From Streptomyces sp. AC512_CC834 (GTDB lineage: Bacteria; Actinomycetota; Actinomycetes; Streptomycetales; Streptomycetaceae): DNA of 64,000 bases. A program made the translations under genes and the position numbers. The DNA lies in contig NZ_JAGMUO010000097.1 in assembly GCF_019049325.1 (NCBI RefSeq), positions 951,882-1,015,881 on the forward strand, written 5' to 3'. Below the pieces are notes generated by a model. It searched no databases. It saw only the letters and a program-made list of their open reading frames with translations, and was not told the DNA's origin. Of the stretch, positions 1 to 8,204 are shown piece after piece. Each line of letters opens with the position of its first letter. Position 1 is the first letter of the stretch.

Positions 1-419
1 ACGAGGCGGAGCAGCGCGGCCTGTACGGCGGGCGGCGCGGTGGACAGCTCGTCGAGGAACAGCAGTCCCCGGCCGGCCCGTACCAGGCGCACCGCCCAGT
101 CCGGCGGGGCCATCGGGACGCCCTGTTCGGCGGGGTCGTCGCCGACGACGGGCAGCCCGGAGAAGTCGGACGGCTCGTGCACGCTGGCGATCACGGTGGT
201 CAGCGGGAGGTCGAGGGCGGTGGCGAGCTGGGTGAGCGCCGCGGTCTTGCCGATCCCCGGCTCTCCCCACAGCAGCACGGGGAGGTCCGCGGCCACCGCC
301 AGGGTGAGGGCCTCCAGTTGGATGTCGGGCCGCGGTTCGGTGGTCGCGTCGCGCAGGAGCGTGAGCAGTTCACCGGCGACGTCGAGCTGCGAGGGCGCGG
401 CGGGAGCAGAAGTCGTCAT
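1..419 (-). CDS. MoxR-type AAA+ ATPase, N-terminal part (runs off window)
   Basis: Reading leftward from an ATG at 417-419 gives an open frame that leaves the window, so only about the first 139 residues are present. A Walker A motif GEPGIGKT lies near residue 51 and a Walker B-like LLFLDEL about residue 121, the arrangement of MoxR/CoxD-type AAA+ ATPases. These usually act as chaperones with a von Willebrand-type partner encoded next to them. It starts 60 bp after the stop of the upstream gene on the same strand, so the two are probably co-transcribed. Substrate or partner cannot be told from this fragment. Confidence 0.8.
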   Translation of the reverse strand, partial: MTTSAPAAPSQLDVAGELLTLLRDATTEPRPDIQLEALTLAVAADLPVLLWGEPGIGKTAALTQLATALDLPLTTVIASVHEPSDFSGLPVVGDDPAEQGVPMAPPDWAVRLVRAGRGLLFLDELSTAPPAVQAALLRL

Positions 420-479
420 TTGTCATCACCTGAGGGTTGGTCGTGGGTGGGAGGCGGCGCGGGGAAGGGCGTCCCCGGG

Positions 480-1895
480 TCAGTCGAAGGCGCCGTGGCG
501 CGGGCGGAAGCGGCCCGTGCGGGGCCGGTGCCGGTCCGGGCAGACGCGTCCCGGAGCGGGTTCGTCGAGGCCCGCGCGGAACATCCCGTGGGCCACCCGT
601 CGCAGTGCGGCGGCCTCGAGGTCGTCCCGCAGGGCGCCGTCGCGCAGGCGTGCGCCGGGGCCCAGCAGGGCCTCGACGACGGCGAGGGCACCGGCGGTGT
701 CCCCGTGGTTGAGGCGTTCGCGGATGCCGGGGAGGCACTCCGGACGCCGGTGCGCCTCGTCGATGACCTGGAGACAGGGCAGCGGGGTGCCGGTCAGCGC
801 CGCCAGGAGCTCCTCGCGGCGGATCTCGTCCGGGTCGTGGTCCAGTGCCGCCAGCACTCCGCCGACGAGGTCGAGCCGGTGCCGGGCGCCCCGGCAGTCC
901 ACGATCCGCGGTCCTGCCGCCGGGCCCGGAGACGGCGGTGGAACGGCCGCCACCCGGCCGCCCGCGACCAGTGCCGGGGCGACCAGCGGATGCAGCCGTC
1001 CGGCCTCGATCGCACCGGCGCGGAGCAGTTCCAGGTCGGGTGGCACCCAGGTGGCCGCGTCGGGGAGCACCGGCAGCGCGGCGGCGGCGCCACCCGCCGG
1101 GGTCGCGACGTTCCGGAGCGCGGGCGGAGCGGCACCGTCGGCTTCCCCGTCCAGCTCCAGCTCCAAGGCCAGCCGCTGCCCGGCGCCGACCCGGACGACG
1201 ACCGTTCGCGTGCGGGCGTCCTGGGTCCACCCGCCGGCGGCGCGGAGCAGGATCCCCGCCTCGGCCGCCCACCGGTCGACGGCCCAGTGGTGGTCCTGCG
1301 CCGACGCCCCCGGCGCGTCCGGGTGTGCGGGCGGCAGGTCGGCGCCCGACCGGACGCGCAGTTCACCGGTTCTGCGCGCGTCCCACAGGTGGCGGTGCAG
1401 GTCGAGCCGGAAGCGCCGGCTGGGCCGGGGATGCGGGTGCCGTGCGGTGCCGGCGTCGGGACCCGAACCGTCCCACAGGGCCAGGCTGATCCGCTGGCCG
1501 CCGTCCGCCCAGGCGGGCGGGGTACGGACCACGAGGTGCACCGGACGTGCGCCGCCCCGGCCCGCGGCGTCGTACCGGGCCAGGGTGAGCGTGAGGCCCG
1601 GGCGCAGCAGCCCGTCGGGCGCGATTCTCGGCATGTGCCAGCGCAGCAGGTCGGGAGCGAGCTGCCGCAGGTCGGCCCGGATCGTGGAGGCGAGGGACTG
1701 GCCGTGAGTGCGCGCCACGGAACGCAGGTCGAGGTCGACGTCGATGGCCGCGGCGGCGCACGCGCCCGCCCAGTCCCCGGCACGGCGGCGGGTGGTCGCG
1801 GTCTCGATCATGGGGGGCGGCACGGCGAACTCGCGCACGCGCTGCCAGAGGGCGAGGCGGGAGTCGGAGTCCCCGTTCGCGAAGTGAGTGGGCAT
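480..1895 (-). CDS. Uncharacterised ~471-aa protein upstream of MoxR ATPase
   Basis: I do not recognise a named domain. The protein is Arg/Ala-rich, soluble, and has no signal peptide or membrane segment. It has a central block of hydrophobic/charged beta-like stretches and a C-terminal region rich in His and Arg. The ATG at 1893-1895 is preferred over the GTG two codons upstream because an AAGGTGAG ribosome-binding site lies at the right distance for it. It directly precedes the MoxR-like ATPase (60-bp gap), which suggests a common operon and a role as partner or substrate-adaptor of that ATPase; this is inference from position only. Confidence 0.65.
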   Translation of the reverse strand: MPTHFANGDSDSRLALWQRVREFAVPPPMIETATTRRRAGDWAGACAAAAIDVDLDLRSVARTHGQSLASTIRADLRQLAPDLLRWHMPRIAPDGLLRPGLTLTLARYDAAGRGGARPVHLVVRTPPAWADGGQRISLALWDGSGPDAGTARHPHPRPSRRFRLDLHRHLWDARRTGELRVRSGADLPPAHPDAPGASAQDHHWAVDRWAAEAGILLRAAGGWTQDARTRTVVVRVGAGQRLALELELDGEADGAAPPALRNVATPAGGAAAALPVLPDAATWVPPDLELLRAGAIEAGRLHPLVAPALVAGGRVAAVPPPSPGPAAGPRIVDCRGARHRLDLVGGVLAALDHDPDEIRREELLAALTGTPLPCLQVIDEAHRRPECLPGIRERLNHGDTAGALAVVEALLGPGARLRDGALRDDLEAAALRRVAHGMFRAGLDEPAPGRVCPDRHRPRTGRFRPRHGAFD

Positions 1896-2044
1896 CAGCA
1901 CTCACCTTGCGCGGACGGGTCCCCCAATCTGCCGACAGGAGGAGTAGTCATCGCGGGGAGCTTAGCTTCGCCGGTCCGGACCCGCCAGGTGTTTTCCCGC
2001 GCCGAGGGCCGACACCACCGTTCCCGTGGGCCGCGCGCCGCCGA

Positions 2045-2050
2045 CATAAT
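2045..2050 (+). promoter_or_regulatory. -10 element of pobA, probable leaderless start
   Basis: CATAAT lies 6 bp before the GTG of the hydroxylase gene, so transcription would begin at or next to the start codon. No Shine-Dalgarno sequence is visible. No convincing -35 hexamer is seen (TTCCCG at 2021-2026 is the nearest). Confidence 0.45.
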
Positions 2051-2056
2051 GCTCGC

Positions 2057-3283
2057 GTGACCGCACCTTCCCCCCTCCATCTCAACTCCGGCTCCCCACA
2101 ACGCTTTTCGGTCGTCGTGGTGGGCGCGGGACCCGCCGGGCTCACCGTCGGCAACATCCTGCGCGCCGCGGGCGTCGACTGTCTGGTCCTGGAGACCGAG
2201 ACCCGTGAGTTCATCGAACAGCGGCCGCGGGCCGGGGTCATCGAGGAGTGGGCCGTGCGCGGGCTGGAACGGCGCGGACTGGCGCGGAACCTGGTGCAGC
2301 GGGCCCAGACGCACACCGAGTGCGAGTTCCGCTTCGCCGGAGAGCGGTACCGTTTCGAGTACACGGAATTGACGGGGCGTCACCACTTCATCTATCCGCA
2401 GCAGTTCCTGGTGACGGACCTGGTCCGTGAGTACGCGGACGTGCGGGGCGGGGAGATCCGGTTCGGTGTGCGGGACGTGCGCCTCAACGGGCCGGAATCC
2501 GGTCGGCCCTCGGTGTCGTACGTGTGCCCCGAATCCGGTGAACGCAGGGTCGTGGCGGCGGACTTCGTCGCGGGCTGCGACGGGGCGCGCGGCGTGACGC
2601 GGGCGTCCCTTCCTCCCGGGCGGGCCCGCCTGGCACGGCACGACTACGGCGTCGGGTGGCTGGCGCTGCTCGCCGAGGCACCGCCGTCCTCGGACTGCGT
2701 GGTGTTCGGCATGCACCCGTGCGGTTTCGCCGGGCACATGGCACGCAGCCCCGAGGTGACACGCTTCTACCTCCAGTGTCCGCCCGGCGACGACCCGGAG
2801 AACTGGTCGCACGACCGGGTCTGGGCCGAGTTGCGGGAACGGCTGGGCGCGGCCGGCGCACCACCGCTCAAGGAGGGCCGGCTGATCGAGCGGCGGGTCC
2901 TGGACATGCACGGTTACGTGGTCGAGCCGATGGCCTTCGGGCGGCTCTTCCTGGCCGGGGACGCGGCGCATCTGACCGCTCCGATCGCCGCCAAGGGCCT
3001 GAACCTCGCTCTGCACGACGCCTTCCTGCTCGGCGACGGGCTGGTCGCGTCCCTCACGAAGGGCGAGGACTCCGGGCTGTCCAGGTACTCGGCCGCGTGC
3101 CTCGCCCGGGTGTGGGACTACCAGGAGTTCTCCCAGTGGCTGGCGGAGATGTACCACGGCACGGCGTCGGGAGACCCCTACCGCGCGGGTGCCGCGCTGG
3201 CCCGGCTGCGCCGCCTGTTCGACTCCCCGGTCGCGGCGGCGTGGTTCGCCGAACAGTACCTCGGCGTCCGCACGACCGGCTGA
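2057..3283 (+). CDS. pobA: 4-hydroxybenzoate 3-monooxygenase (p-hydroxybenzoate hydroxylase)
   Basis: This is a class A flavoprotein monooxygenase of about 408 aa, close to the usual ~394 of PobA. It would use FAD, NAD(P)H and O2 to turn 4-hydroxybenzoate into protocatechuate, feeding the beta-ketoadipate pathway. Residues 23-29 give the GAGPAGL dinucleotide-binding motif. The DG motif (AGCDGARGVTR) lies near residue 175, and RLFLAGDAAHLTAPIAAKG around 296-314 is the second FAD motif in its PobA-specific form. The GTG at 2057 is chosen because the hydrophobic first strand starts just after it and a -10 box abuts it. No protocatechuate genes are adjacent. It converges on the ArsR gene with only 10 bp between stops. 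Confidence 0.88.
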   Translation: MTAPSPLHLNSGSPQRFSVVVVGAGPAGLTVGNILRAAGVDCLVLETETREFIEQRPRAGVIEEWAVRGLERRGLARNLVQRAQTHTECEFRFAGERYRFEYTELTGRHHFIYPQQFLVTDLVREYADVRGGEIRFGVRDVRLNGPESGRPSVSYVCPESGERRVVAADFVAGCDGARGVTRASLPPGRARLARHDYGVGWLALLAEAPPSSDCVVFGMHPCGFAGHMARSPEVTRFYLQCPPGDDPENWSHDRVWAELRERLGAAGAPPLKEGRLIERRVLDMHGYVVEPMAFGRLFLAGDAAHLTAPIAAKGLNLALHDAFLLGDGLVASLTKGEDSGLSRYSAACLARVWDYQEFSQWLAEMYHGTASGDPYRAGAALARLRRLFDSPVAAAWFAEQYLGVRTTG

Positions 3284-3293
3284 GGGCTCCCGC

Positions 3294-3653
3294 TCAGTCG
3301 TGGAGCGGCCGGTCGCCGAGCCGGTGGTCGGCCACGTTCAGCGCCTCGTCGACCAGGCGGCGCAGGTGTCCGTCACGCAGCGCGTAGACGACCCGGCGCC
3401 CTTCCTTGCGGGTGCTCACCAGCCCCGCGAGCCGCAGCCTGGCCAGGTGCTGGCTGACCGCCGGCCGGGCGGCTCCGCACGCCTCGGTGAGGGTGCTGAC
3501 ATCGGCCTGGCCGCCGGTCAGGGCGTGCAGCAGGGTCAGGCGGGTGCGGTCGCCGAGCAGGGCGAGGACCTCGGCGGCGAGCGCGAACTGCTCCTCGCCC
3601 GGCGTGCGCGGGTGCGCATCGTCCGCAGGTGACAGGTGCATGCGTGCGCTCAT
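3294..3653 (-). CDS. ArsR-family metal-sensing repressor
   Basis: This 119-aa winged-helix protein has the family core: LLGDRTRLTLLHAL (about residues 34-47), then the recognition helix region AARPAVSQHLARLRLAGLV, then a basic wing with RRVVYAL. It probably represses itself and the divergent CDF efflux gene and releases DNA when Zn, Co or Ni binds. The C-terminal end contains His and Asp residues (DGHLRRLVDEALNVADHRLGD) of the kind used for alpha-5 metal sites, as in CzrA/NmtR; there is no cysteine metal box like that of ArsR/CadC. The ATG at 3651-3653 opens the conserved frame. The metal specificity is an inference. Confidence 0.85.
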   Translation of the reverse strand: MSARMHLSPADDAHPRTPGEEQFALAAEVLALLGDRTRLTLLHALTGGQADVSTLTEACGAARPAVSQHLARLRLAGLVSTRKEGRRVVYALRDGHLRRLVDEALNVADHRLGDRPLHD

Positions 3654-3669
3654 ACGCACATAATGGCGT
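3641..3669. promoter_or_regulatory. Operator/promoter region between arsR and CDF gene
   Basis: Two overlapping imperfect inverted repeats sit over the arsR start: TGCGT (3641-3645) with ACGCA (3654-3658), and ACGC (3654-3657) with GCGT (3666-3669). The latter encloses CATAAT (3658-3663), a good -10 box for the rightward CDF gene. This is the expected place for an ArsR dimer to block both promoters. Confidence 0.45.
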
Positions 3670-3720
3670 CGTGGGCGGCGAACGTCCACCCACCGCACCG
3701 GGACACCGGAAGGGGCACCC

Positions 3721-4818
3721 ATGAGCGACCCGCACCGGCACCACCACGAGCACCCCCGTGACGAGCACGCACACCACGAGCACTCCCACCAGGACCGCCC
3801 CCGGGGCCACCGCTCCCCCACCGGCCGTCGGCACCGGCTTGCGCACCGCCTCGCGCACCGGCTCACCCCGCACTCCCACGAGAGCGCCGACAAACTGGAC
3901 CCGGCGCTGGAGTCATCGGCCCGCGGACTGCGCGCGCTGTGGGTGTCGCTGGCGGTGCTGGGCGCGACGGCGCTCGCGCAGGCGGCCGTGGTGGCGGTCT
4001 CGGGGTCGGTGGCACTGCTCGGCGACACGGTGCACAACACGGCGGACGCGCTGACCGCCGTGCCGCTGGGCATCGCCTTCGTCCTGGGCCGGCGCGCGGC
4101 GACCCGGCGCTTCACCTACGGCTACGGGCGGGCGGAGGACCTGGCCGGCATCGTGATCGTCCTGACGATCACGGCGTCCGCGGTCCTCGCGGCGTGGACG
4201 GCGGTGGACCGGCTGCTCGACCCGCGCCCGATCTCGCACATCCCGGCGGTCGCCGTGGCCGCGCTGGTCGGCTTCGCCGGCAACGAGTGGGTGGCCCGCC
4301 ACCGGATCCGCGTGGGCCGGGAGATCGGCTCCGCCGCGCTGGTGGCCGACGGGCTGCACGCCCGTACCGACGGCTACACCTCACTGGCCGTCCTGCTGGG
4401 CGCCGGGGGCGCGGCGCTGGGCTGGCAACTCGCCGACCCGGTCGTGGGGCTGGCGATCACGGCCGCGATCGTCCTGGTCCTGCGGGACGCGGCACGCGAG
4501 GTGTTCCGACGGCTGATGGACGCCGTCGACCCGGCACTGGTGGACCGGGCCGAGCGCGTACTGGGCGAGATCCCCGGCGTGCGCGGGGTGGGCGAGCTGC
4601 GGCTGCGCTGGATCGGGCACCGGCTGCGCGCCGAGGTCGCCCTGGTCGTGGACGGTGAGGCGACCGTCCGCCAGGCCCACCGCATCGCCGTCGAGGCCGA
4701 GCACGCCCTGCTGCACGCGGTGCCGCGGCTCACCGCCGCCCTGGTCCACGCCGACCCGGCGCCGTCCCCCGGCGAGGCCGATCCGCACCTGGGGCTCGCC
4801 CACCACGCCACCGCGTGA
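3721..4818 (+). CDS. Cation diffusion facilitator (CDF) heavy-metal efflux protein
   Basis: This inner-membrane cation/proton antiporter of 365 aa belongs to the CzcD/ZitB type. The first ~50 residues are very His-rich, a cytosolic metal-binding tail. Six membrane helices follow from about residue 70 to 265. The metal-site signature residues are visible in GDTVHNTADALTA (helix 2) and ADGLHARTDGYTSL (helix 5). The C-terminal ~90 residues form the usual cytosolic ferredoxin-like domain (with GVRGVGELRLRWIGH). The ribosome-binding site GGAAGGGG precedes the ATG. The divergent ArsR gene is its likely regulator. Zn(II), Co(II) or Ni(II) are all possible substrates. Confidence 0.9.
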   Translation: MSDPHRHHHEHPRDEHAHHEHSHQDRPRGHRSPTGRRHRLAHRLAHRLTPHSHESADKLDPALESSARGLRALWVSLAVLGATALAQAAVVAVSGSVALLGDTVHNTADALTAVPLGIAFVLGRRAATRRFTYGYGRAEDLAGIVIVLTITASAVLAAWTAVDRLLDPRPISHIPAVAVAALVGFAGNEWVARHRIRVGREIGSAALVADGLHARTDGYTSLAVLLGAGGAALGWQLADPVVGLAITAAIVLVLRDAAREVFRRLMDAVDPALVDRAERVLGEIPGVRGVGELRLRWIGHRLRAEVALVVDGEATVRQAHRIAVEAEHALLHAVPRLTAALVHADPAPSPGEADPHLGLAHHATA

Positions 4819-4832
4819 GCGGTCAGCTCCCT

Positions 4833-5390
4833 TTAGGCGACGCCCAGCCCCTCCAGGACCTCAACACCGGGCAACTGCGCGAAGGCCTTGCCCGGCACCA
4901 GCAGTTTGCCGCGCCGGCGTCCGCTGCCGACGAGGACGTACGGCAGGTCGACGACGGCCGAGTCCACCAGCACGGGCCAGTCGCCGGGCAGGCCGAGCGG
5001 GGTGATGCCGCCGTACTCCATGCCGCTCTCGCCGGTGGCCGTGTCCATCGGGGCGAAGGATGCCTTGCGCGCGCCGAGGTGCCGGCGTACGACGCCGTTG
5101 ACGTCGACCCGGGTGGTGGAGAGCACCACGCAGGCGGCGAGCGTCGTGCCACCGCCCCGCTTGCCGGTGACCACCACGCAGTTGGCGGACCGTTCGAGCA
5201 GCTCGCGGCCGTAGTGCTCGACGAAGGTGGCGGTGTCGGCCCATTCCGGTTCGGTGTCGACGTAGAGGATCTGGTCGGCGGGGACGCCGCCGCTCCAGTG
5301 GCGTACGGCGTCGGCGACCGGGCGGATCAGTCCGTCGAGGCAGTCCGGGGCGGGCGTGGCGCTGTCGAAGTTCCCGATGGGTGCGTGCAT
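4833..5390 (-). CDS. YbaK/ProX-type aminoacyl-tRNA deacylase
   Basis: This 185-aa protein matches the YbaK/aminoacyl-tRNA synthetase-associated domain. The core is the stretch CVVVTGKRGGGTTLAACVVLS followed by VDVNGVVRRHLGARKASFAP and a C-terminal GGITPLGLPGDWPVLVDSAV segment. Family members hydrolyse mischarged tRNAs (for example Cys- or Ala-tRNAPro) in trans. It stands alone, convergent with the CDF gene (14 bp apart). Which tRNA it edits cannot be read from sequence. Confidence 0.85.
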   Translation of the reverse strand: MHAPIGNFDSATPAPDCLDGLIRPVADAVRHWSGGVPADQILYVDTEPEWADTATFVEHYGRELLERSANCVVVTGKRGGGTTLAACVVLSTTRVDVNGVVRRHLGARKASFAPMDTATGESGMEYGGITPLGLPGDWPVLVDSAVVDLPYVLVGSGRRRGKLLVPGKAFAQLPGVEVLEGLGVA

Positions 5391-5433
5391 GGCGGCACGC
5401 TAACAACAGCGGAGGCCGCGGAGAACGGCCGTC

Positions 5434-6006
5434 TCAGCGGACGGGCGGCACCGACACCGCCATGATCATCTCCATCGGTCCGTCGCCCTCGTTGCCGTAC
5501 GTGTGCGGGGTGTCGGACTCGAAGGAGGCGCTCGCGCCGGTCGGGACGCGGTGGGTCACCCCGTCCACGGTGAGTGTCAGCTCCCCGACCGTCACGTGCA
5601 CCAGCTCGACCGTGCCGGTCGGGTGCGGGTCGGACGGGCTGCTCTCGCCCGGCATCAGCCGCCACTCCCACATCTCCAGCGGCCCCGGCGCCTCCACCCC
5701 GGCGAGCAGCCGGCTGAAGCTGCCGGCTTCGGTGTCCCAGAGCCGTACCGCCTGCTCGGCGGGGACTACGCGGACCGTGGGGCCCTGTTCCCAGTCGAGC
5801 AGGGTGGTGATGCTGACGCCGAGGGCGTCGCCGATCTTGACGACCGTGCCGAGGCTGGGGTTGGTGCGGGCCTGCTCGATCTGGATGAGCATGCCGCGGC
5901 TGACACCGGCGCGGGCGGCCAGCGTCTCCAGGGTGAAGCCGCGCTCGGTGCGCCAGCGCTTGACGTTGCGCGCCAGGGACTGGGTCAGCAGGTCGAGGTC
6001 CGCCAC
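5434..6006 (-). CDS. XRE-cupin transcriptional regulator
   Basis: The N-terminal helix-turn-helix (LETLAARAGVSRGMLIQIEQARTNP cut around residues 27-50) belongs to the XRE/Cro family. A C-terminal cupin barrel of residues ~110-185 contains the PHPTGTVELVHVTVGELT strand pair and a SDTPHTYGN turn. Such dual-domain regulators commonly control a neighbouring transporter or catabolic gene and sense a small molecule in the cupin. The start is GTG at 6004-6006. It is divergent from an EamA exporter 109 bp away, with an inverted repeat between them. Confidence 0.88.
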   Translation of the reverse strand: MADLDLLTQSLARNVKRWRTERGFTLETLAARAGVSRGMLIQIEQARTNPSLGTVVKIGDALGVSITTLLDWEQGPTVRVVPAEQAVRLWDTEAGSFSRLLAGVEAPGPLEMWEWRLMPGESSPSDPHPTGTVELVHVTVGELTLTVDGVTHRVPTGASASFESDTPHTYGNEGDGPMEMIMAVSVPPVR

Positions 6007-6048
6007 ATTCCATCCATTGACTTGTGCATTATTTTGGATGACGCGGTG

Positions 6049-6100
6049 CAGTACATTGAACTATGGTCTGCTGCACCTGAAGGTCCATCGAACTGTACTG
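6049..6100. promoter_or_regulatory. Inverted repeat in XRE-cupin/EamA divergent promoter
   Basis: CAGTACA (6049-6055) with ATGG at 6063-6066 on the left is mirrored by CCAT (6085-6088) and TGTACTG (6094-6100) on the right. The outer 7-bp arms are perfect and the spacing is symmetric. It lies between the two divergent starts, so it is a good operator candidate for the XRE-cupin protein. Confidence 0.5.
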
Positions 6101-6115
6101 CGAGGCGACCGGATC

Positions 6116-6973
6116 ATGACAGCGCTGTTCGCCCTGGCCACCAGCCTCCTGTGGGGCGTGGCCGACTTCGGCGGCGGGGTCCTGACCCGGCGCATACCCG
6201 CGCTCACCGTGGTCGTGGTCTCCCAGTCGATCGCGGTCGTCGTCCTCGGCACGATCGTGGCCGCGTCCGGGGCGTGGAGCGAGGCGTCCCCGCTGCTGTG
6301 GTTCGCAGTCGGCGCCGGGCTGGTCGGGCCGGTGGCGATGCTCGCCTTCTACAAGGCGCTCGCCCTGGGGCCGATGGGCGTCGTCTCGCCCCTCGGCTCG
6401 CTCGGCGTGGCCGTCCCGGTCACCGTGGGCCTGTTCCTCGGCGAGCGTCCCGGGCTGCCGCAATTCGCCGGCATCCTGGTCGCCGTCGCGGGGGTCGTGC
6501 TGGCCGGCGGTCCACAACTGCGGGGCGCGCCGGTCCAGCGGCGGGCCGTCGTCCTCACGCTGGTCGCGGCGTTCGGCTTCGGGGCGGTCATGGCCCTCAT
6601 CGCGGAGGCGTCGACCACGCTCACGGGCCTCTTCCTCGCCCTCTTCGTCCAGCGCGTCACCAACGTCACCGCGGGCGGCCTGGCGCTGTGGGCGTCCGTC
6701 CGGCGCGGCGCCCCCGCGCTGCCCGAGCGGGGTCTGGCCTGGAGCACGCTGCCGGCGCTGGCCTTCGTCGGGCTCGCCGACGTCGCGGCGAACGGCACGT
6801 ACTCGGTCGCCGCCCAGCACGGTCCGGTCACGGTGGCCGCCGTGCTGGCCTCCCTCTACCCGGTGGTGACCGCGCTGGCCGCGCGCGGGTTCCTCAGCGA
6901 ACGGCTGCGTGCCGTACAGGCGGCGGGCGCGGGCCTCGCCCTGGTGGGCACGCTACTGCTGGCCACGGGCTGA
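6116..6973 (+). CDS. EamA/DMT-family transporter
   Basis: About 285 residues with ten predicted membrane helices made of two EamA repeats. The first repeat starts at LFALATSLLWGVADFGGG and the second near VVLTLVAAFGFGAVMAL. The ends of both repeats carry the typical LGPMGVVSPLGSLGVAVPV and GPVTVAAVLASLYPVVTAL stretches. Proteins of this superfamily export amino acids, nucleobases or other metabolites. The ATG at 6116 is used; upstream in-frame sequence belongs to the operator region. The divergent XRE-cupin gene probably regulates it. Substrate unknown. Confidence 0.88.
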   Translation: MTALFALATSLLWGVADFGGGVLTRRIPALTVVVVSQSIAVVVLGTIVAASGAWSEASPLLWFAVGAGLVGPVAMLAFYKALALGPMGVVSPLGSLGVAVPVTVGLFLGERPGLPQFAGILVAVAGVVLAGGPQLRGAPVQRRAVVLTLVAAFGFGAVMALIAEASTTLTGLFLALFVQRVTNVTAGGLALWASVRRGAPALPERGLAWSTLPALAFVGLADVAANGTYSVAAQHGPVTVAAVLASLYPVVTALAARGFLSERLRAVQAAGAGLALVGTLLLATG

Positions 6974-7257
6974 GTCCGGGGCCGGGCCCCGGGCTGGACC
7001 CCGGGCGCTGGGTCCCGGGCTGGACCCCGGGCACTGGGGGCCCGGGCTGGACCCCGGGCACTGGGGGCCCGGGCTGGGCCCCGGGCTGGGCCCCGGGCGC
7101 TGGGTTCCGGGCTGAGGTCCCGGGCTGGGCCCCGGGCACTGGGTCCAGGGCGCTGGGTTCCGGGCTGGGCACCAGGCGCTGGGTCCAGGGCGCTGGTTCC
7201 GAGCGCTGGGTTCCGGGCTGGGCACCAGGTACTGGGACCCGGGCTGGGACTGCCGCC
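6974..7257. repeat. GC-rich degenerate tandem repeat
   Basis: About ten imperfect copies of a ~26-bp unit built from CCGGGCTGGACCCCGGGCAC plus GGG runs, between two convergent genes (EamA stop at 6973, acyltransferase stop at 7261). Two successive units near 7012-7066 are nearly identical; units degrade toward the right end. It contains no credible gene; the open frames in it are artefacts of the composition. Confidence 0.85.
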
Positions 7258-7260
7258 CGC

Positions 7261-8097
7261 TCAGCTCTCCGTGGCCGGTTCCGCGAGCCTGCCCGCCGCT
7301 GCCGCCGGGTCGTCCAGCACGGTCAGGCGGGCCACCGCCTCGTCGTCCAGTTCGGCCAGGCGGGCCACCGTCTCGTCGTCCAGCCGCGACAGCTCCGTCA
7401 ACTGTCCCGGCGTGACCCCGTCGGGAATCGGCACCGGCGGCGGGGTCCGCAGCGGCGGCTGCCAGCCCTCCGCGGGCGTCCAGCGCCGTACGACGCGGGC
7501 GGGGGCGCCGGCGACCACCGCGTGGTCGGGGACCGTGCCCCGGACCACCGCACCGGCGGCCACAACCACGTTCCGTCCGATCCGCGCGCCGGGCAGGATC
7601 ACCGCGCCGGTGCCGATCCAGCAGCCGGAGCCGATCTCCACCGGGTCCATCCGCGGCCACTGCTTGCCGATGGGCTGGTGCGGATCGTCGTAGGAGTGGT
7701 TGGTGGAGGTGACGTAGACGTACGGGCCGAAGTAGCAGTCGCTGCCGACGGTGACAGTGGTGTCCGCGATGACGTGGCTGCCGCGGCCGAGGACGACTCC
7801 GTCGCCGATGCGCAGGATCGGCTCGGGCCCGAGGTCGAGGTCGGGCATGAGCCCGGCGGTCAGGGTGACCTGCTCGCCGATGATGCAGTGGGCGCCGACG
7901 TGGATCCAGGGTTCGCCGAAGACCGTGCCGAGCGGGAAGGCCAGGCGGGTGCCCGTGCCCAGCGCGCCGAAGCGGAAGCGGCCGGGGTGCGCGGCGGTGA
8001 CGGACCCGGTGCGCTGCACCCAGGCCCAGCCCGCGTGAACGGCCCGCTGCGCGAGGCGGCGCCGCCAGGACGAGAACGTGTTCTTGCGCTTGGGCAC
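7261..8097 (-). CDS. Left-handed beta-helix acyltransferase (WbbJ/LacA-like)
   Basis: A 278-aa protein whose middle (residues ~60-200) is a run of hexapeptide repeats such as IGDGVVLGRGSHVIADTTV and IGSGCWIGTGAVILPGARIG, which build a left-handed parallel beta-helix. TSTNHSYDDP carries the catalytic His of the xenobiotic/sugar O-acetyltransferase group. The last ~65 residues are an Arg/Leu/Asp-rich tail with repeated RLDDETVARLAELDDEAVARL segments, likely helical and not part of the enzyme core. Start is GTG. The likely role is acyl transfer to a sugar or other hydroxyl acceptor; substrate unknown. Confidence 0.8.
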   Translation of the reverse strand: MPKRKNTFSSWRRRLAQRAVHAGWAWVQRTGSVTAAHPGRFRFGALGTGTRLAFPLGTVFGEPWIHVGAHCIIGEQVTLTAGLMPDLDLGPEPILRIGDGVVLGRGSHVIADTTVTVGSDCYFGPYVYVTSTNHSYDDPHQPIGKQWPRMDPVEIGSGCWIGTGAVILPGARIGRNVVVAAGAVVRGTVPDHAVVAGAPARVVRRWTPAEGWQPPLRTPPPVPIPDGVTPGQLTELSRLDDETVARLAELDDEAVARLTVLDDPAAAAGRLAEPATES

Positions 8098-8204
8098 CCG
8101 CTCACGGTAGTCCGCGCGCGGTGCACCCCGGACCGCGCCATGCTGTGATCTTCACCCCACCGGGTGGCGTACGGTGCCGTACATCACCCGAGCAGGAGGC
8201 GAAG

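Noticed and set aside
40..2060. Long plus-strand open frames over 1-2060
   Set aside because: They lie antisense to a supported minus-strand operon, are Arg/Pro/Ala-rich, and have no ribosome-binding site or motif. They are shadows caused by high GC.
6974..7257. Possible CRISPR array or collagen-like gene in the GC repeat
   Set aside because: Units are contiguous without spacers and degrade gradually, and the Pro/Gly/Gln-rich frames have no start signals. It is a simple tandem repeat.
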